A DNA stretch of 64,000 nt from an uncultured bacterium (GTDB lineage Bacteria > Pseudomonadota > Gammaproteobacteria > Burkholderiales > Burkholderiaceae_E): positions 62,001 through 126,000 of the forward strand of contig CAIVPX010000033.1 of assembly GCA_903907905.1 (NCBI GenBank), written 5' to 3'. The position numbers and the translations under genes were made by a program. Of the stretch, positions 61,495 to 64,000 are shown one piece after another; position 1 is the stretch's first letter, and each line of letters begins with the position of its first letter. The notes below the pieces were generated by a model. The model saw only the letters and a list, made by a program, of their open reading frames with translations, was not told the DNA's origin and searched no databases.

Positions 61495-63312
61495 ATGGGA
61501 ACGAGGGAGATCGACGCCTTGACCGGCGAGCAGACGGTGTTTTCGTCCTGGCTGCAGCGCTTCGGCGAGTGGGTCGAGAGCGGTGATTTCCGCCAGTTTC
61601 AGGCGATGTTCAGCGACGAGGCCTATTGGCGGGATTTGCTGGCGTTCACCTGGGAGCACCGCACCTTTGCGGGGCCCGCCGCGATCGCTGCGGCCTTTGC
61701 CCAGGCCTGGCAGCGCGTCGCGCCGAAATCGCTTCGGGCGGCGGGGGGACGGTCAGCGCCACGACGGGTCAAACGCAGCGGCCGTTGGGTGATCGAGGGC
61801 TACTTTGACTTTGATTGTGCCGCTGGGCGCGGTGTCGGGTTTGTCCGCCTCCTGGTCGACACCGAGCCTCAGGTCATGCCACGGGTCTGGCTGCTGCTCA
61901 CGTCGCTGCACGACATTTCGGGTGCTGAGGAAAAGACCGGCCGGCGCAGACCCACGGGCGACGAGTTCTCGCAGATCGTGGCGCCCTTCAGCTGGGCTCA
62001 GTTGCGCGACAAGGAAAAGCGCTTCGAGGACCGTGATCCGCAGGTGCTGATCGTGGGGGCGGGCCAGGGCGGGCTGATCCTCGCGGCGCGCCTGCGCCAG
62101 ATGGGGGTGGATGCGCTGGTGATCGACCGAATCGCCAAAGTAGGCGACAACTGGCGCGATCGCTACAACAATCTCACCCTGCACAACGAGATCGTCGCCA
62201 ACCATTTCCCCTATCTTCCCTTCCCGGAAACCTGGCCGCTCTGGCTTCCCAAGGACATGCTGGGCAACTGGCTCGAGTCCTACGCCGAGTTCCTCGAACT
62301 CAACGTCTGGACGGCGACCGAACTGACCCAGGCGGTGCGCGATGAGGCCTCGGGGCAGTGGCTGCTTGAACTCAAGCGGGCGGATGGGTCGATGCGTCGC
62401 ATGCGCTGCCCGCACCTGGTCATGGCAACGGGCGTGTCGGGGGGCGCACCAAGAAGGCCGGCGCTCCCCGGGCTCGATGGGTTCAAGGGTCGGGTGATGC
62501 ATTCGAGCGAATTTGGTAGCGGTGTTGAATTCGCTGACAAACGGGCGCTCGTGATCGGCACCGGCAACAGTGGGCACGATGTGGCCCAGGACCTGTATGT
62601 CAGCGGTGCGGCTGCAGTGCACATCATGCAACGCGGCCCAACCTGTGTCGTGAGCCTCGACCCGAGTGCGCGCATCAGCTACGGCATTTACACGGAAGGG
62701 CGTCCGGTCGAGGACGTTGACCTGATGACGGCGGCGATCCCTTACGACATTCTGATCGACACCTACCAGTGGGTGACGCGGCGCACGGCCGAGTACGATC
62801 GTACCCTGCTCGAGGGCCTGCATTCGGTGGGGTTCAAGACCCACGACGGCGAGGACGGGACAGGCTTTCAGTTGCTGTACCTGCGAGGCGGGGGCGGCTA
62901 CTACATCGACGTGGGGTGTTGCCAACTGGTCATTGATCGAAAGATCGGTCTGGTTCAGGCCGAGGACACCGAAGGGTTCGAGGTCGACGGTCTTCGAATG
63001 AGGGCTGGGTCATTCATGCCGCTCGACCTGGTGGTGCTCGCGACCGGTTTCGAGGGCATGGAAAGTTCGGTGCGCAAGCTCCTGGGCAACGATGTCGCCG
63101 ACCGGGTCGGGCCGGTGTGGGGATTCGACCAGGACAAGGTCATGCGCAACATGTGGCGTCGCACCGCTCAGGACGGGCTCTGGCTCATGGGCGGCGCCAT
63201 CATCGAGGCGAGGCTCTATTCGCGTTTTCTGGCGCTTGAAATTCTGGCTTCGCTCAAAGGGGTGCTGCCCCCCCGCGAAGCGATGCCACTGGTGAGTCGC
63301 CCGCCAGCGTGA
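61495..63312 (+). CDS. Flavin-containing monooxygenase with N-terminal NTF2-like domain
   Basis: A 605-residue protein; ATG at 61495 behind AGGAGAG. Residues about 10-145 look like an NTF2/SnoaL-type domain (WLQRFGEWVESGDF, AYWRDLLAF). A class B flavoprotein follows: FAD motif GAGQGG at 188-193, FMO-type fingerprint FKGRVMHSSEF at 329-339, NADPH motif GTGNSG at 354-359 and C-terminal LATGF. Class B enzymes perform Baeyer-Villiger oxidation or N/S-oxygenation. Divergent from the livK operon under shared operators. Its last 59 bases overlap, tail to tail, the ligase gene. Confidence 0.85.
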   Translation: MGTREIDALTGEQTVFSSWLQRFGEWVESGDFRQFQAMFSDEAYWRDLLAFTWEHRTFAGPAAIAAAFAQAWQRVAPKSLRAAGGRSAPRRVKRSGRWVIEGYFDFDCAAGRGVGFVRLLVDTEPQVMPRVWLLLTSLHDISGAEEKTGRRRPTGDEFSQIVAPFSWAQLRDKEKRFEDRDPQVLIVGAGQGGLILAARLRQMGVDALVIDRIAKVGDNWRDRYNNLTLHNEIVANHFPYLPFPETWPLWLPKDMLGNWLESYAEFLELNVWTATELTQAVRDEASGQWLLELKRADGSMRRMRCPHLVMATGVSGGAPRRPALPGLDGFKGRVMHSSEFGSGVEFADKRALVIGTGNSGHDVAQDLYVSGAAAVHIMQRGPTCVVSLDPSARISYGIYTEGRPVEDVDLMTAAIPYDILIDTYQWVTRRTAEYDRTLLEGLHSVGFKTHDGEDGTGFQLLYLRGGGGYYIDVGCCQLVIDRKIGLVQAEDTEGFEVDGLRMRAGSFMPLDLVVLATGFEGMESSVRKLLGNDVADRVGPVWGFDQDKVMRNMWRRTAQDGLWLMGGAIIEARLYSRFLALEILASLKGVLPPREAMPLVSRPPA

Positions 63313-64000
63313 GCCGGCAGACGCGAACTTTCGCTTCGATCATGCGAGAGCGCCCGTCCTGCAGGCGTACTTCGACTGCACTATCGACTGTTGGCGCGTC
63401 GCCGTAGAGGCCGTCGATCAGGCTGCGATACTTCTGCTCGACGAACCCCCGGCGAATCTTGCGACTGCGCGTCAGTTCGCCTTCGTCGGCATCAAATGAC
63501 TTGAACAGATTCACGAAGCGAAGAATTCGGCAGTGGCCCGGCAGCGTTGAATTGATGCGCTCGATCTCCGCTCGAACGAGGTCGATCACCTCTGGTTTTT
63601 GCGAGAGGTCGGCGTGGGCCGAGAATGAAATTTGCCGTTGCTCGGCCCATTTCCCGACCAGGTCGATATCGATGTCGATGAGTGCGCCGACGAAGTGCCG
63701 GGTGTCATCGCCAATGACGACGGCATCGCGAAGGTAAGGGCTCAGCCGAAGCCGTGTCTCGATGAACTGCGGGGCGATGGTCTGTCCGGTGGCGAGCTTT
63801 CGAAGATCATCGAGGCGATCGAGGTAAACCAGGTAGCCGTCTTCCTCGAAGTAGCCGGCATCACCGCTTCGCATCCAGCCGTCCGGCGTGAGGCGGGCAG
63901 CCATGGCATCGGGCTTGCCGTAGTAGCCGTCGAAGATGACCCCGCCTTTCACCTGGATCTCGGCCTCCTGAATGCGCACCTCCAGCGGGGCGGCCCCAAG
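63254..64000 (-). CDS. AMP-dependent acyl-CoA ligase, C-terminal part (cut by window edge)
   Basis: The last 249 residues of a long-chain-type acyl-CoA synthetase; the frame is open to the right edge, so the start lies outside. WMRSGDAGYFEEDGYLVYLDRLDD carries the ribose-binding Asp and hinge, and later GELTRSRKIRRGFVEQKY is the C-terminal lysine region of the FadD15-like class. Ligases of this type often lie beside Liv genes and a livG. Its tail overlaps the flavin monooxygenase gene by 59 bases. Confidence 0.82.
   Translation of the reverse strand, partial: LGAAPLEVRIQEAEIQVKGGVIFDGYYGKPDAMAARLTPDGWMRSGDAGYFEEDGYLVYLDRLDDLRKLATGQTIAPQFIETRLRLSPYLRDAVVIGDDTRHFVGALIDIDIDLVGKWAEQRQISFSAHADLSQKPEVIDLVRAEIERINSTLPGHCRILRFVNLFKSFDADEGELTRSRKIRRGFVEQKYRSLIDGLYGDAPTVDSAVEVRLQDGRSRMIEAKVRVCRLTLAGDSPVASLRGGAAPL

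Noticed and set aside
1-64000. Mobile element, prophage, CRISPR array, tRNA or rRNA
   Set aside because: No transposase, integrase, phage structural gene, regular direct repeat array or tRNA/rRNA-like stretch was recognised; only a two-copy 12-base tandem repeat at 41578 was seen.

Overview
The window is a dense, GC-rich stretch of bacterial chromosome. Most genes sit in operons with 1 to 4 base overlaps. It carries a Bug-type (tripartite tricarboxylate) binding protein, TRAP transporters, Dpp- and Liv-type ABC systems, paired HyuA/HyuB proteins and thiolase-like/DUF35 pairs. That mix suggests a betaproteobacterium, most likely Burkholderiales; this is an inference from gene content, as no rRNA or other phylogenetic marker is present. 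I see no tRNA, rRNA, CRISPR array, insertion sequence, integrase or origin.

Layout. (1) 1-14 kb: two HyuA/HyuB (hydantoinase/oxoprolinase) loci facing away from a shared centre near 6.7 kb. Leftward: IlvD/Edd dehydratase, SDR, hyuA, hyuB, periplasmic binding protein (cut by the window edge). Rightward: alpha/beta hydrolase, DadA-like FAD oxidase, hyuA, hyuB, orphan Bug receptor. (2) 14-17.5 kb, leftward: polyisoprenyl-type GT2, ArnT-like GT39 and ChbG/HpnK-like deacetylase, a cell-envelope glycan module. (3) 17.7-22.6 kb: opine-type dehydrogenase, 3-hydroxyacyl-CoA dehydrogenase and a full TRAP transporter. (4) 22.7-32.0 kb: two tandem ring-hydroxylating oxygenase alpha/beta pairs, a CoA ligase, a thiolase-like protein lacking the usual Cys, a DUF35-SDR fusion, a cyclase-family hydrolase and an SDR: a probable aromatic or cyclic acid catabolic operon. 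(5) 32.1-38.3 kb, leftward: Dpp-type ABC importer plus a PhyH-family dioxygenase. (6) 38.6-45.05 kb: second TRAP transporter, an opposing BKACE gene, then enoyl-CoA hydratase, thiolase-like and DUF35. (7) 45.05-50.4 kb, leftward: complete LivKHMGF importer plus an amidohydrolase. (8) 50.5-52.9 kb: ThDP enzyme and an opposing isochorismatase-like hydrolase. (9) 53-64 kb: two thiolase-like proteins, DUF35 and SDR rightward; DUF2889 and a Liv system without LivG leftward; a flavin monooxygenase rightward; an acyl-CoA ligase cut by the right edge.

The overall picture is a catabolic island: at least six uptake systems, each next to enzymes that activate, hydroxylate or cleave small organic acids, often as CoA thioesters. 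The least ordinary features are three separate thiolase-like/DUF35 modules whose thiolases lack the canonical nucleophilic Cys, the DUF35-SDR fusion with a damaged SDR active site, and three copies of a palindrome (TCAACGC-N2-GCGTTGA) lying on predicted sigma70 promoters at 53.07 kb and 61.3 kb, which appear to tie region 9 into one regulon.
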